DNA of 23,139 nt from the NCBI GenBank assembly GCA_937928585.1, contig CALEZK010000399.1:1-23139 (forward strand), read 5' to 3'. Source of the stretch: an uncultured bacterium (GTDB lineage Bacteria; Hydrogenedentota; Hydrogenedentia; Hydrogenedentales; SLHB01). This document shows positions 7,205 through 14,816 of the stretch, piece after piece. Below the pieces are notes generated by a model that saw only the letters and a list, made by a program, of their open reading frames with translations, did no database searches and was not told the DNA's origin. Numbering within the stretch: position 1 is the stretch's first letter; each line of letters opens with the position of its first letter. The translations under genes were made by a program, and so were the position numbers.

Positions 7205-8593
7205 ATGTCTGGACATGCCACAAAATATAGTACGAGCACGCCATTCGATTTCGTTCACGAACCGGAAATGGACCCGGTTGCAACCGGATCGGCCCGCAAA
7301 AACCTCCGAATCGGAGAACTCCTCGTCAATTCCGGCGTCATTTCGGGTAAACAACTCGACGAGGCACTTTCTGCCCAGATGCGTCACGGAGGCAAGCTGG
7401 CGAAGACCCTGATTGGGCTGGGCTACCTGGACATGCAGACGTTCATTCGGGTGGTGGCGCGCGAAGCCGGCGTCGGCATCATCGATCTCCTGAACTACGA
7501 TGTGAAAGACGAGTGCATCGAGCTCGTTCCCCGTGATATGGCTGTTCGACACGAAATGTTGCCCGTGGAGAAACTGGGCCACATGCTGACAGTGGCGATG
7601 GTCTATCCGCTGAACACGAAGGCGCTTTATGAAGTCGAGAACCTGACCGGCTTGAAGGCGCGTCCGGTGATGTGTACGCCGGAGGCACTCTGGTACACGA
7701 TCAAGCGGCATTATCCGCAGGTAGTGGAGAAACCGGAGCCAACACCCGGCGACGAAGACAACCTGTTGTGGCTGGAGCGGCAGTTTCTCACCGCGAGCGT
7801 AGTCGGTCTGATTCGGCGTACCGAATCGCTTGGCAGGCTCTCTGGCACGTTGGAAACCCTGCGCGATACATTGCGCGATCCACAGGCTACACCACGCAGC
7901 CTCGTAGAGATTCTCGGAAGCGACCCTGCGCTGACGGCGCGCATTCTTGCCACGGCAAATGCCGAGGCCTTTGGTTTTCAAGGTCGCGTCGATACGCTCG
8001 ATCTCGCTGTGCGCCTGATTGGCCCAAGGGAATCCTATCGGATCGCCGAAACGGCCGAAATGTGGGTAGAAGACTTGAGCGATGGATTTAACCTCGCGCA
8101 GTATCGTGAAGACGCCATGTTCACCGCGCGCGCGACCGAGCGCATCATGGAAGCGATGGGGCACGGCCACGTTGCCGCAAGCGGTACCGCGGGGCTGCTC
8201 TGCGACATTGGCAGGCTTGCGCTGGCAATCGTTGCGCCGAACCACTATCGAAAAGTGGATCCGGAACTGAAAGGCATCGAACTCATTGCCGCCGAACAAA
8301 AATACCTGGGCATCAGCCACCCAGAAGCGGGGTATATGCTGACGCAGCGGTGGGGACTGCCCGCTGACATCACGGAAGCCATCCTGTTTCATCACGAGCC
8401 TAAGCGCGCCACCCGCGCCCGCGAACTTGCCGCCGCCGTCGGCACCGCGCATCGCCTTGCGGATCTATCGGGCGCAACTATTGACGACGGGCGCTCGACA
8501 TTCCGCGAGTGCTTGGACCTTCTGCAATCCGCGAACCTCGAATTCAGCGCCTGCGTGCGCGTCATTTCCGAACTCAGCCACCTGCGCGGCTAA
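7205..8593 (+). CDS. MshEN (GspE N-terminal)-HDOD signalling protein
   Basis: This is a 462-residue cytoplasmic regulator with two modules. Residues 35-170 form a GspE/PilB N-terminal (MshEN) domain. They hold two tandem copies of its 24-residue motif (RIGELLVNSGVISGKQLDEAL from 35, and KLAKTLIGLGYLDMQTFIRV from 64), then the typical LPVEKLGHMLTVAMVYPLN segment. In several proteins this domain binds cyclic di-GMP. Residues about 205-425 form an HDOD domain, an HD-superfamily fold lacking the catalytic pair. SDPALTARILATAN and GLLCDIGRLAL are diagnostic, with Cys where many members have His; IHH-like FHHEP follows. There is no secretion ATPase module, so this is a signalling protein rather than a pilus motor. 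ATG 7205 is the first start compatible with the promoter. ATG 7268 is an alternative that would leave a leader, but I see no strong ribosome site for either. Confidence 0.88.
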   Translation: MSGHATKYSTSTPFDFVHEPEMDPVATGSARKNLRIGELLVNSGVISGKQLDEALSAQMRHGGKLAKTLIGLGYLDMQTFIRVVAREAGVGIIDLLNYDVKDECIELVPRDMAVRHEMLPVEKLGHMLTVAMVYPLNTKALYEVENLTGLKARPVMCTPEALWYTIKRHYPQVVEKPEPTPGDEDNLLWLERQFLTASVVGLIRRTESLGRLSGTLETLRDTLRDPQATPRSLVEILGSDPALTARILATANAEAFGFQGRVDTLDLAVRLIGPRESYRIAETAEMWVEDLSDGFNLAQYREDAMFTARATERIMEAMGHGHVAASGTAGLLCDIGRLALAIVAPNHYRKVDPELKGIELIAAEQKYLGISHPEAGYMLTQRWGLPADITEAILFHHEPKRATRARELAAAVGTAHRLADLSGATIDDGRSTFRECLDLLQSANLEFSACVRVISELSHLRG

Positions 8594-8604
8594 CGGAATC
8601 GCAG

Positions 8605-8949
8605 TCACTTCCGCGGTTTTGTAACGAACGATTCCAGTCGCGCGAGCGCATTGTCCCATTCCGTAGACACGCGATCGAGATAGGCCCGTGCATCCTCGAT
8701 CGGTTTGCGATCGAGCACATAGAGGCTTTCCCGCCCGGCGCGCTTGCTGTGAACGATACCGGCATCCTCCAACACGCGAAGGTGCTTCGTGATGGCCTGC
8801 CGCGTAATTCGCGAACCTTCTGCCAATTGAGTGATCGAGCGCGGCGGTCCTGCGCGAAGTTTCGTCACAAGTGTCAACCGCGTTTCGTCGCCAAGCGCGG
8901 CCAACACCGTCGCTTGTGCTCTGGTTTGCCTCGCAAGATTAGGCCGCAT
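8605..8949 (-). CDS. ArsR-family transcriptional regulator
   Basis: This is a 114-residue winged-helix regulator of the ArsR/SmtB family. ALGDETRLTLVTKL is the family's helix 1-2 signature and SITQLAEGSRITRQAITKHLRVLEDAGIV is the helix-turn-helix and recognition helix. KRAGRESLYVLD follows as the beta wing. No CVC-type metal site is visible, so it probably senses something other than a thiophilic metal, or works through another mechanism. This is typical of the ArsR proteins paired with SRPBCC genes. Its ATG (8949) overlaps the end of the upstream SRPBCC gene by 11 bases, so the two are translationally coupled. It probably represses its own operon through the palindrome at 9438-9455. The gene ends 11 bases from the convergent HDOD gene. 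Confidence 0.93.
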   Translation of the reverse strand: MRPNLARQTRAQATVLAALGDETRLTLVTKLRAGPPRSITQLAEGSRITRQAITKHLRVLEDAGIVHSKRAGRESLYVLDRKPIEDARAYLDRVSTEWDNALARLESFVTKPRK

Positions 8950-9391
8950 TTTCTAGAAAAACCCTGATGTTCTCTGTCTGAATGCTCCACCCGCCATCGT
9001 TGTCGCGGAAAGCTTTGTCGCGGCGATCCGCGGGTATGTTCTCGAAGCCCGACTCGGTCACGGTGAGCTTGGTGCCGTTGGGAGTTGGTTCGAGCGTGAA
9101 CTCGACGAGGGTGCAGGGCGCATTCGTGTTGTCGTCATTGGGATCCTCGGAGGGATGCGACCAGGTGAAGGCAAAGTACCGTTCGGGTTCCATTTTCTGC
9201 ACGACGGCTTCCCACTTTAGATGCTCGTAGCCGGGATAGGTCATGTGCCCGGTGGAAGCCGCGCCGACCACAAACGGCTCGTCGATTTTCGCGCGAAACC
9301 ATTCTCCAAACTGCCGATAATCGGTCAACGCTTCCCACACGCGGGAAACCGGGGCCTTCAGTTCGATTTGCTTTACGATACGGTCATTCAT
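8939..9391 (-). CDS. SRPBCC (AHSA1/START-like) ligand-binding protein
   Basis: This is a 150-residue cytoplasmic protein of the SRPBCC superfamily, AHSA1 subgroup, whose helix-grip fold has a deep hydrophobic pocket. The N-terminus IVKQIELKAPVSRVWEALTDYRQFGEWF is the classic opening of the family, and the C-terminus GGWSIQTENIRVFLE forms the long lid helix. Start ATG 9391 (MNDRIVKQ) is chosen over an in-frame start 17 codons upstream. The upstream codons lie within the -10 to start region of the promoter and add an unlike sequence. The gene comes first in an SRPBCC-ArsR transcript, and its last codons overlap the ArsR start. The ligand is unknown; in related pairs the SRPBCC protein is the effector gene controlled by the ArsR regulator. 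Confidence 0.92.
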   Translation of the reverse strand: MNDRIVKQIELKAPVSRVWEALTDYRQFGEWFRAKIDEPFVVGAASTGHMTYPGYEHLKWEAVVQKMEPERYFAFTWSHPSEDPNDDNTNAPCTLVEFTLEPTPNGTKLTVTESGFENIPADRRDKAFRDNDGGWSIQTENIRVFLENAA

Positions 9392-9412
9392 GGCATGCAA
9401 TCTCTGGGTCGC

Positions 9413-9442
9413 ATGATAGTGCGCAGAGGCAAGAAAATGCAA
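9413..9442 (-). promoter_or_regulatory. Promoter of the SRPBCC-ArsR operon
   Basis: On the minus strand, TTGCAT (9442-9437) and TATCAT (9418-9413) are 18 bases apart, a fair match to the housekeeping consensus. The expected start is near 9406, 15 bases before the ATG. The -35 box lies inside the palindromic operator at 9438-9455, which fits repression by occlusion. Confidence 0.6.
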
Positions 9443-9455
9443 CTGATTTGTTGCA
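9438..9455. promoter_or_regulatory. Palindromic operator, probably for the ArsR regulator
   Basis: TGCAAC (9438-9443) and GTTGCA (9450-9455) are perfect 6-bp inverted arms around TGATTT. ArsR proteins bind dyads of about this size. The site overlaps the -35 of the operon that encodes an ArsR protein, so autorepression is the simplest reading. Binding itself is inferred. Confidence 0.68.
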
Positions 9456-9460
9456 CTTTG

Positions 9461-9531
9461 GATTTCAGGTTTCCTGGTCCATCCGCGTGACGATAGCTGC
9501 TATCGTCAGCAAAACAGGCCTGATTTCAGGT
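9461..9531. repeat. 10-bp direct repeats flanking a 21-bp palindrome
   Basis: GATTTCAGGT occurs at 9461-9470 and 9522-9531. Between them lies a perfect palindrome at 9488-9508, with arms TGACGATAGC and GCTATCGTCA around a single T. The stop codon of the truncated nuclease remnant (9526-9528) falls inside the right repeat. The arrangement looks like the scar of a small insertion or recombination event. The palindrome has no T-tract on either strand, so it is not an obvious intrinsic terminator. Confidence 0.6.
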
Positions 9532-10017
9532 CTGATCGTGGGTCAAGGGGTGAATAACGATTTGGACATCGGCGGCGAGTTTGCGGACTTCGCCTTTTTT
9601 GCGGCTGAGGGCAAGGAGCTCAAAGAGGCAAGAGTCGACTCGGCGTTTGAGTTCCGGTTCGGACCAGTTTTGATTGGCGGCTTCAATTTCGTAGAAGCTG
9701 CGTTCGTCAGGGTCCTCGATGCTCATGAGCAGAACGTAATGGGACCAACTCAACCCAAAAAAGCAGCCCGATGTAACAGACAATGTCTGACCAATTCGGC
9801 CCCGATTTCCTAAGAAGAACTGGCGCAACAACTTAAGATTTGATACGAGAGAAGCCTTTTCCGAACTCGGCGGAGAGCTCCAGTGACAACTCCTTGAGCA
9901 GTTCGATTCCGTATTCCGCGCGGACTCGATAAGGCCGCGAACTTCGGCAATGAGCGGGCCTAGACCATCGCGCTTTGTCCTTGCGGGGGTGGTTCGCTTT
10001 AGTGTTGCGGTTTTCTT
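9526..10017 (-). pseudogene. Decayed YhcG/DUF1016-type PDDEXK nuclease gene
   Basis: Three pieces of a DUF1016 N-terminal domain lie in order but in different frames. The first (10017 to about 9916) reads LIAEVRGLIESAR, the usual opening. The second (about 9919 to 9833) reads AEYGIELLKELSLELSAEFGKGFS and then meets a stop. The third (about 9846 to 9526) reads SNLKLLRQFFL, then LSWSHYVLLMSIEDPDERSFYEIEAANQNWSEPELKRRVDSCLFE, and stops. Compared with intact family members, roughly 30 residues are missing at the first junction (9916-9925). One extra base near 9847 causes the second frame change. The whole C-terminal PDDEXK nuclease domain is absent. Intact members are about 340-380 residues and are often found in defence or mobile regions. 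No start codon remains. The 9833-10060 and 9526-9831 frames are open only by accident and should not be annotated as separate genes. Confidence 0.85.
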
Positions 10018-10040
10018 TTATCTTTGGTGAATATCGCTCC

Positions 10041-13000
10041 TCATAGAGAGAACGCCACATAGGCGTCGCCGGTTTCGGTGCCGAGTTTACCGCCGCCGGT
10101 GGCGGGGATTACGATGTATTGTTTTCCAGCGGCTTCGTAGATGGTGGGTGGGGCGTAGCCGCCGTAGGGAAGATCGTGTTCCCAGAGTACTGCGCCGTTC
10201 GTGGCGTCGAATGCGCGTATTTTCAAATCGGCTGCCCCCGCGCAGAAAATGATGCCACTCGCGGTGATAGAAGGCCCACCGAAGTTTTCCGCGCCGGTGT
10301 CTTCATCGCCCCAGAATGCAAGGTCGGGATAGATGCCAAGTGGCACTTGCCAATCGAGTCTGCCGGAGGCAAGGTCAATGCAATTCAGTGTGCCGTATGG
10401 CGGCTTGCAGCCGGGATAACCCTCATCGTCGACAAGGCGAGGATAGCCATTGTGCGTGTAGCGCGGCATACCGTCGCTCGATGCGGGTCGCACGGCGTCG
10501 GCGGGAATGTCGCGCAGAAAGATGTAGTCGAGTAGGGCGGATTTTTCCTCCGCCGTGAGTTGCGGCGCGGCAGGCATGATATTGCGGCCTGTCTGAAGCA
10601 GTGCGAGCACTTGTTCGTCGTTTAGACGTCGAGACAATCCTTGTAACGGCGGATTGGAGCCGACGCCGCGTCGATCGGTGCCATGACATTTCATGCAGTT
10701 CGCTTCGTATACCAAGCGCCCTTTGGTGGGTGGTGCATTGGGATCAACGGAGACTTCGTCAGGACGAAACAACGTCACGATCCACGGCACGTGGTTGCTC
10801 GACACGTACAGTTTTCCCGTGTGGGGATCGAAGCACCCACCAGTCCATTCCGCGCCGCCGTGAAAACCGTAAAGTGCGACCGGTTTATCCTCGATCATTG
10901 GCTGGAACCAACCGTAGGTAGCATTGGCAAGCTGTTTCGTAACATGTAGTGTTGCGGCCTCAGTGCGATCAGTGATGTCGTTGGCAGTGAAGACCTGCCG
11001 TGAAAAAGGTTGTGGAAGTTCGATGTCCGGTTGATAAGGCCATGTGCGTTCGCCCGGCACGGTGGACACCGGCGCGCGTCGCAACCGAATGGGGAACAGG
11101 CTTTTTCCAGTCACACGGTCCAGCACGAAGGTGTTTCCGATTTTTGTTACCTGCGCTACGGCGTCTACTTTGCGCCCTTGCCAATCGATCGTTACGAGAA
11201 TCGGCGGCGCAGGGATATCGAGATCCCATATGTCGTGCCGCACTTCCTGAAAATGCCATACGCGTTCGCCGGTTAGCGCGTTAATTGCAAGCACGCAATT
11301 CGCATAAAGATTCTGGCCCGTGTGCGTGTTACCGGCAAAGTCCGGTTTAGGCGAACCGAGGGAGACGTATACGATGCCGCGCTGATTATCGATCGCAATG
11401 CCACTCCAGCAATTCGCGCCCTTCTCCGGCTCGGTCCAGGTGTCACGCGCATACTCGCCGTCCTGCGGTATCGTATTAAATGTCCAAAGGTGCTTGCCGG
11501 TAACCACGTCATAGCCGACCACGCCACCGGCATATGGCGCGACTACAAGAACGTTCTGATAAATGGCGCATGCAACGCGGACTTCGCCGGTCACGACTTT
11601 GCCGTGTTCGCCGAAGTCCGCGCTGGGTTTGCCCGACTTTGGGTCTAAGGCCCAAAGGTGTTCGCCTGCATTGAAGTAGAGGCGTGGGGCGATAGCATCG
11701 GTGCCATTCCAGTACGTCAATCCGCGAAACGCCGGCTGACCTTCCGGCTTGAACCTCCAAATCTCCTCGCCGTTCGTTGCATCGACAGCCACAACATGCT
11801 GGCCCGAAGTCGGAGCGTACATTACGCCTTTCACAACAATCGGATTACATTGAACGTTGGCCGGACCGTCCCCAGATCGATATACCCAGGCTTGCCTGAG
11901 ATGCCTGACATTTTCTCGCGTGATTTGCGTCAGCGAAGTAAACCGCGTGTTGTGATCGCCGCCGTGGGAGCGCGACCAACCTTCGTGCGTCGCTGAATCG
12001 CTGTCAGTTGCCGGCGTAAGGGAAGCAGGATCCGCGGCCGGTATTATCTGGTATTCAGCAAGCGCCGCGCGACGCACTGGATCTTCCACTTCAGCGCGAC
12101 GATTAGGCAGCGTAGGGGATAGAGAATTGAAGTCCCAAAGCGCGAGGGTAGCATCGTCACGTTGCGCGGGTTCAGCAATTGGCGAGATGTCGTGAACTCC
12201 AGAAAGAACGTGCACGTCGTCGATTTCGCCATCGCAAAAGAAGCCACCTTCAACCAATCGGCCGATCGCAAAACCACCGGGATAAACGGGTGCGTTTTTG
12301 GATGCGATAGCCTGCTCTGCCGCGACTTCTCCGTCTACAAGGATTCGAATGCTGGCCGTGTCATACTGGACCATGACGTGGTGCCATGCGCCATCGCACA
12401 GGTTTACGGTTGTGCGCGTGTGATCAGGGTCGAGGCCCGGCGTGTATACGCTCAGCGTGCCAGTGCCGGCCTCAGTAAAAACTTCCCAGTGCGCGCCCGA
12501 TGCTTTTGTATCGCTTGCCACAAGAATGTTGTAGCCTGTCGCGCTGTGCAGGCGCGTGCGGCACGCGATTGTAATGGGAGGCGTGCGAAACGCAGGATTT
12601 CCTTCCTCGACCACGCCGCCGCGCATGGCCAGGCCAAACGCATCCGACACACTCGGCACACCGAAAGCCGTCTTCGCGCTGCCGACGCGCAAAGGTGGGC
12701 GCGGACCGGACGGCGCCGCACCGTCCAATTGCGGGAGCAGCCATTCGAGTCCGTCTAGATTGTCGAGCAGTGTTTCCTCCGCGTCGTCCATGGTATGCCC
12801 TAGCACGCCAATGGGACCCGTGTATCCGCTGTCGCGAATGATGCGCAGTAACCCGAGGTCTAAATCGCCACTTCCCAATGGCATGATCTTCTGGCCCTTC
12901 GCTTCGCCATCTTTCGTCATGCCGTTTAGGTTCAGGCAGTAGAGGTGCGGCATCATTTTCTTGAGCAGGTCGGGAAAGCGATCGAGATGCGCGTGGCCGT

Positions 13001-13613
13001 GGTGCAGGTTATAGACAATGCCGACATTCTGAGCATTTAGCGCCTTGATGATCTCGATCTGGTTCTCAGGCTCGCCAAACCAGCCGCCGTGATTGTAGAG
13101 GCCGACCTTGCAGCCAATTGCCGCTGCGGCATCGACAATGGGGCGCAATGCGAGCACGGCAGCGTCGATGCGCTGGAGATGTTCCTCTGGCGTGCATTGC
13201 ACATCGCCGAAACCCTGGGATACCCATAGTTCCGTTTTCACTTCATGGCGTTTCAGCGCGTCAAGTATCGCTTTCGCCTCATCATTAAGCGCGCCGGGAA
13301 ACCAAAAAGCGCTCAACTGGATGTTCCAGCGCTTCAGCGTTTCAATCTCCTCGTCGAAAGTGGGTATATGCTCCGCGCGCCAATCGTACGCAAACTTGAA
13401 AATACCCATGCGGGCAAGCATTTCGGCGCGCGCCTCCGGACCTCTCTTCTTCGAATCAAACGGAACGATGCACCACGCAACAAGGTTGCTGCGGTCAAAG
13501 ATGGATTGCGTCTTCACGATCTGCGGTGGAGGCGCTTGCGCGCTGGCGGAGATCGTCAATAAAGCTAACAGCACAGATGCGCGCGTTGCGCGAAAGAAAG
13601 TGTTGAAAATCAT
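10041..13613 (-). CDS. Secreted fusion: isomerase-like TIM barrel, LamG domain, PQQ propeller and cytochrome c
   Basis: This is a 1190-residue secreted protein. Residues 1-26 are a signal peptide (ALLTISASAQA, cleavage after it). Residues about 40-295 form a xylose-isomerase-like/AP-endonuclease-2-type TIM barrel (GLYNHGGWFGEPENQIEIIKAL at 171-192, YNLHHGHAH at 201-209). Residues about 315-495 resemble a LamG/concanavalin-like domain (DGAWHHVMVQYD at 407-418, IDDVHVLSG). Residues about 545-1190 form a quinoprotein dehydrogenase propeller of the PQQ glucose/alcohol dehydrogenase family (WDLDIPAPPIL at 796-806, repeated G..W.. blades). A cytochrome c domain is inserted near its end, with haem motif CMKCH at 973-977 and likely axial Met1013. 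It should act in the periplasm, oxidising a sugar or alcohol and passing electrons to haem. The frame is unbroken through all joins. Start ATG 13613 has AAGGA upstream. The TIM barrel may be non-catalytic. Confidence 0.93.
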   Translation of the reverse strand: MIFNTFFRATRASVLLALLTISASAQAPPPQIVKTQSIFDRSNLVAWCIVPFDSKKRGPEARAEMLARMGIFKFAYDWRAEHIPTFDEEIETLKRWNIQLSAFWFPGALNDEAKAILDALKRHEVKTELWVSQGFGDVQCTPEEHLQRIDAAVLALRPIVDAAAAIGCKVGLYNHGGWFGEPENQIEIIKALNAQNVGIVYNLHHGHAHLDRFPDLLKKMMPHLYCLNLNGMTKDGEAKGQKIMPLGSGDLDLGLLRIIRDSGYTGPIGVLGHTMDDAEETLLDNLDGLEWLLPQLDGAAPSGPRPPLRVGSAKTAFGVPSVSDAFGLAMRGGVVEEGNPAFRTPPITIACRTRLHSATGYNILVASDTKASGAHWEVFTEAGTGTLSVYTPGLDPDHTRTTVNLCDGAWHHVMVQYDTASIRILVDGEVAAEQAIASKNAPVYPGGFAIGRLVEGGFFCDGEIDDVHVLSGVHDISPIAEPAQRDDATLALWDFNSLSPTLPNRRAEVEDPVRRAALAEYQIIPAADPASLTPATDSDSATHEGWSRSHGGDHNTRFTSLTQITRENVRHLRQAWVYRSGDGPANVQCNPIVVKGVMYAPTSGQHVVAVDATNGEEIWRFKPEGQPAFRGLTYWNGTDAIAPRLYFNAGEHLWALDPKSGKPSADFGEHGKVVTGEVRVACAIYQNVLVVAPYAGGVVGYDVVTGKHLWTFNTIPQDGEYARDTWTEPEKGANCWSGIAIDNQRGIVYVSLGSPKPDFAGNTHTGQNLYANCVLAINALTGERVWHFQEVRHDIWDLDIPAPPILVTIDWQGRKVDAVAQVTKIGNTFVLDRVTGKSLFPIRLRRAPVSTVPGERTWPYQPDIELPQPFSRQVFTANDITDRTEAATLHVTKQLANATYGWFQPMIEDKPVALYGFHGGAEWTGGCFDPHTGKLYVSSNHVPWIVTLFRPDEVSVDPNAPPTKGRLVYEANCMKCHGTDRRGVGSNPPLQGLSRRLNDEQVLALLQTGRNIMPAAPQLTAEEKSALLDYIFLRDIPADAVRPASSDGMPRYTHNGYPRLVDDEGYPGCKPPYGTLNCIDLASGRLDWQVPLGIYPDLAFWGDEDTGAENFGGPSITASGIIFCAGAADLKIRAFDATNGAVLWEHDLPYGGYAPPTIYEAAGKQYIVIPATGGGKLGTETGDAYVAFSL

Positions 13614-13793
13614 CGTAATCGTGTCCTTCGTAGCCGCGGTAGGTAGGCGAATCTAGCAGAACCGGGGATTTGATTCACTTTCAATACGCTGGAATGGAGG
13701 GTCGCCGCCAAAGCACAGTTGATTGCTTCGCGAATGCGGTCAAAAAACTAAACGGCATAATTACGCAAACTCTCAACACAATTTTTTGCGGGA

Positions 13794-14720
13794 CTAGTTT
13801 AGTTTTGCGAGTCCCAACAACTGTTCGTTGAGGAAGTCCAGTGTTAGCCGTTCGAGTGATTTGCCGCGAAGGGTGTAATTCCACGCAGCGTGGCCGAAAT
13901 CCTCGGCTGCGTAAAACTCATGTGGCACGCCCTGGAGTTCGAGGAAGAAGTGCAGGCGTTCCGCCGCGGCAAAGGGTGTGAGAATAATATCGTCTTCCTC
14001 GCCGTGCAGAATCATGGTCGGCGGATCATCGGGTGAGATGTCGGACAGCACGTGATCGGCATTGCCCCACAGGTGCACATAAGCCTGAACGCGCGGTGAG
14101 GCGTTTGGTGCATTCTCGTTCGGGATGGGAAACGCTTCGCCGTCCATGACATATTCGTCCGCTTCTGTCATGGCAACGGCTACGCCCGCGATCGCGCCCG
14201 CGGACTCGCCAATGAACGCAATCTTGTTCGCGTCGACATTGTACTTGGCGGCGTTCTTGCGCACGTGTCGCACGGCTGCCTTTGCGTCAACGATTGCGGC
14301 ATGTACCGCAGATGAGAAAGAAAGCGCGCTCCAAAGGTCCGGCGCGGGTGGATTGTCCTGCACAAGCCGATAATTGATCGCAAAGCATACATAGCCGCGG
14401 CTTGCGAGGTAGGTCGCATACTTCACGATGCGCTCATCGTCTTTGCTGCCTTCAATGAACCCGCCGCCATGCATGATGATCGCAGCGGGAAGCGGGCCCT
14501 CCACGTCCTCTGGTTCGTAAAGGTCCAGAAGGAGAGGCGCAAGGGTGTAGCCGCCTTTCGAGCTGTCCGCTACGTATCCCAGGCCGTATTCAATGTTGTC
14601 CGTAATGGCGACGGTATTGGTAGGGAGCACGCCGGGCGGGCAGCCAATCACGGCAATTGCGAGCATCGCAATCCCAAAGGACTTGGCCCGCGCAAACAAA
14701 TGCCCAACTGCGTCGCGCAT
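13794..14720 (-). CDS. Lipoprotein alpha/beta hydrolase (carboxylesterase type)
   Basis: This is a 308-residue alpha/beta hydrolase of the HSL/carboxylesterase (BD-FAE-like) kind. The oxyanion-hole motif HGGGF is at 84-88, the nucleophile elbow GESAG has Ser173, the acid is probably Asp243 or Asp244 in HGEEDD, and the base is His277 in FGHAAW. All expected parts of the active site are present. Residues 10-27 form a hydrophobic leader ending in AVIGC, a likely lipobox with Cys27, so the protein is probably membrane-anchored outside the cytoplasm. The substrate is likely an acetylated or acylated ester, possibly of plant polysaccharide, but that is inference. It lies 180 bases upstream of the fusion dehydrogenase gene on the same strand and 96 bases after the metallophosphoesterase gene, so a shared transcript is possible. 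Confidence 0.9.
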   Translation of the reverse strand: MRDAVGHLFARAKSFGIAMLAIAVIGCPPGVLPTNTVAITDNIEYGLGYVADSSKGGYTLAPLLLDLYEPEDVEGPLPAAIIMHGGGFIEGSKDDERIVKYATYLASRGYVCFAINYRLVQDNPPAPDLWSALSFSSAVHAAIVDAKAAVRHVRKNAAKYNVDANKIAFIGESAGAIAGVAVAMTEADEYVMDGEAFPIPNENAPNASPRVQAYVHLWGNADHVLSDISPDDPPTMILHGEEDDIILTPFAAAERLHFFLELQGVPHEFYAAEDFGHAAWNYTLRGKSLERLTLDFLNEQLLGLAKLN

Positions 14721-14816
14721 ATCGTTACCGCCTCCACCCGAATCCAGCTACCTTGACGATAGCATACCCGGAACTATTCACTTGGGATATCGTGCGCGAT
14801 TGATCTGCAAATCCCG

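Noticed and set aside
7190..8452. Long minus-strand open frame (420 codons) opposite the MshEN-HDOD gene
   Set aside because: It is the antisense shadow of a well-supported coding gene. Its product shows no domain and the plus-strand protein matches two known families.
8594..8640. Possible terminator between the HDOD gene and the ArsR gene (CGGAA..TTCCG then GGTTTT)
   Set aside because: The stem is only 5 bp with a 10-base loop and overlaps the ArsR gene end. It is too weak to call.
9833..10060. 75-codon frame beginning MWRSLYEERYSPK as a real small gene
   Set aside because: Its end matches the middle of a DUF1016 domain, and its start overlaps the end of the fusion gene. It is part of the pseudogene.
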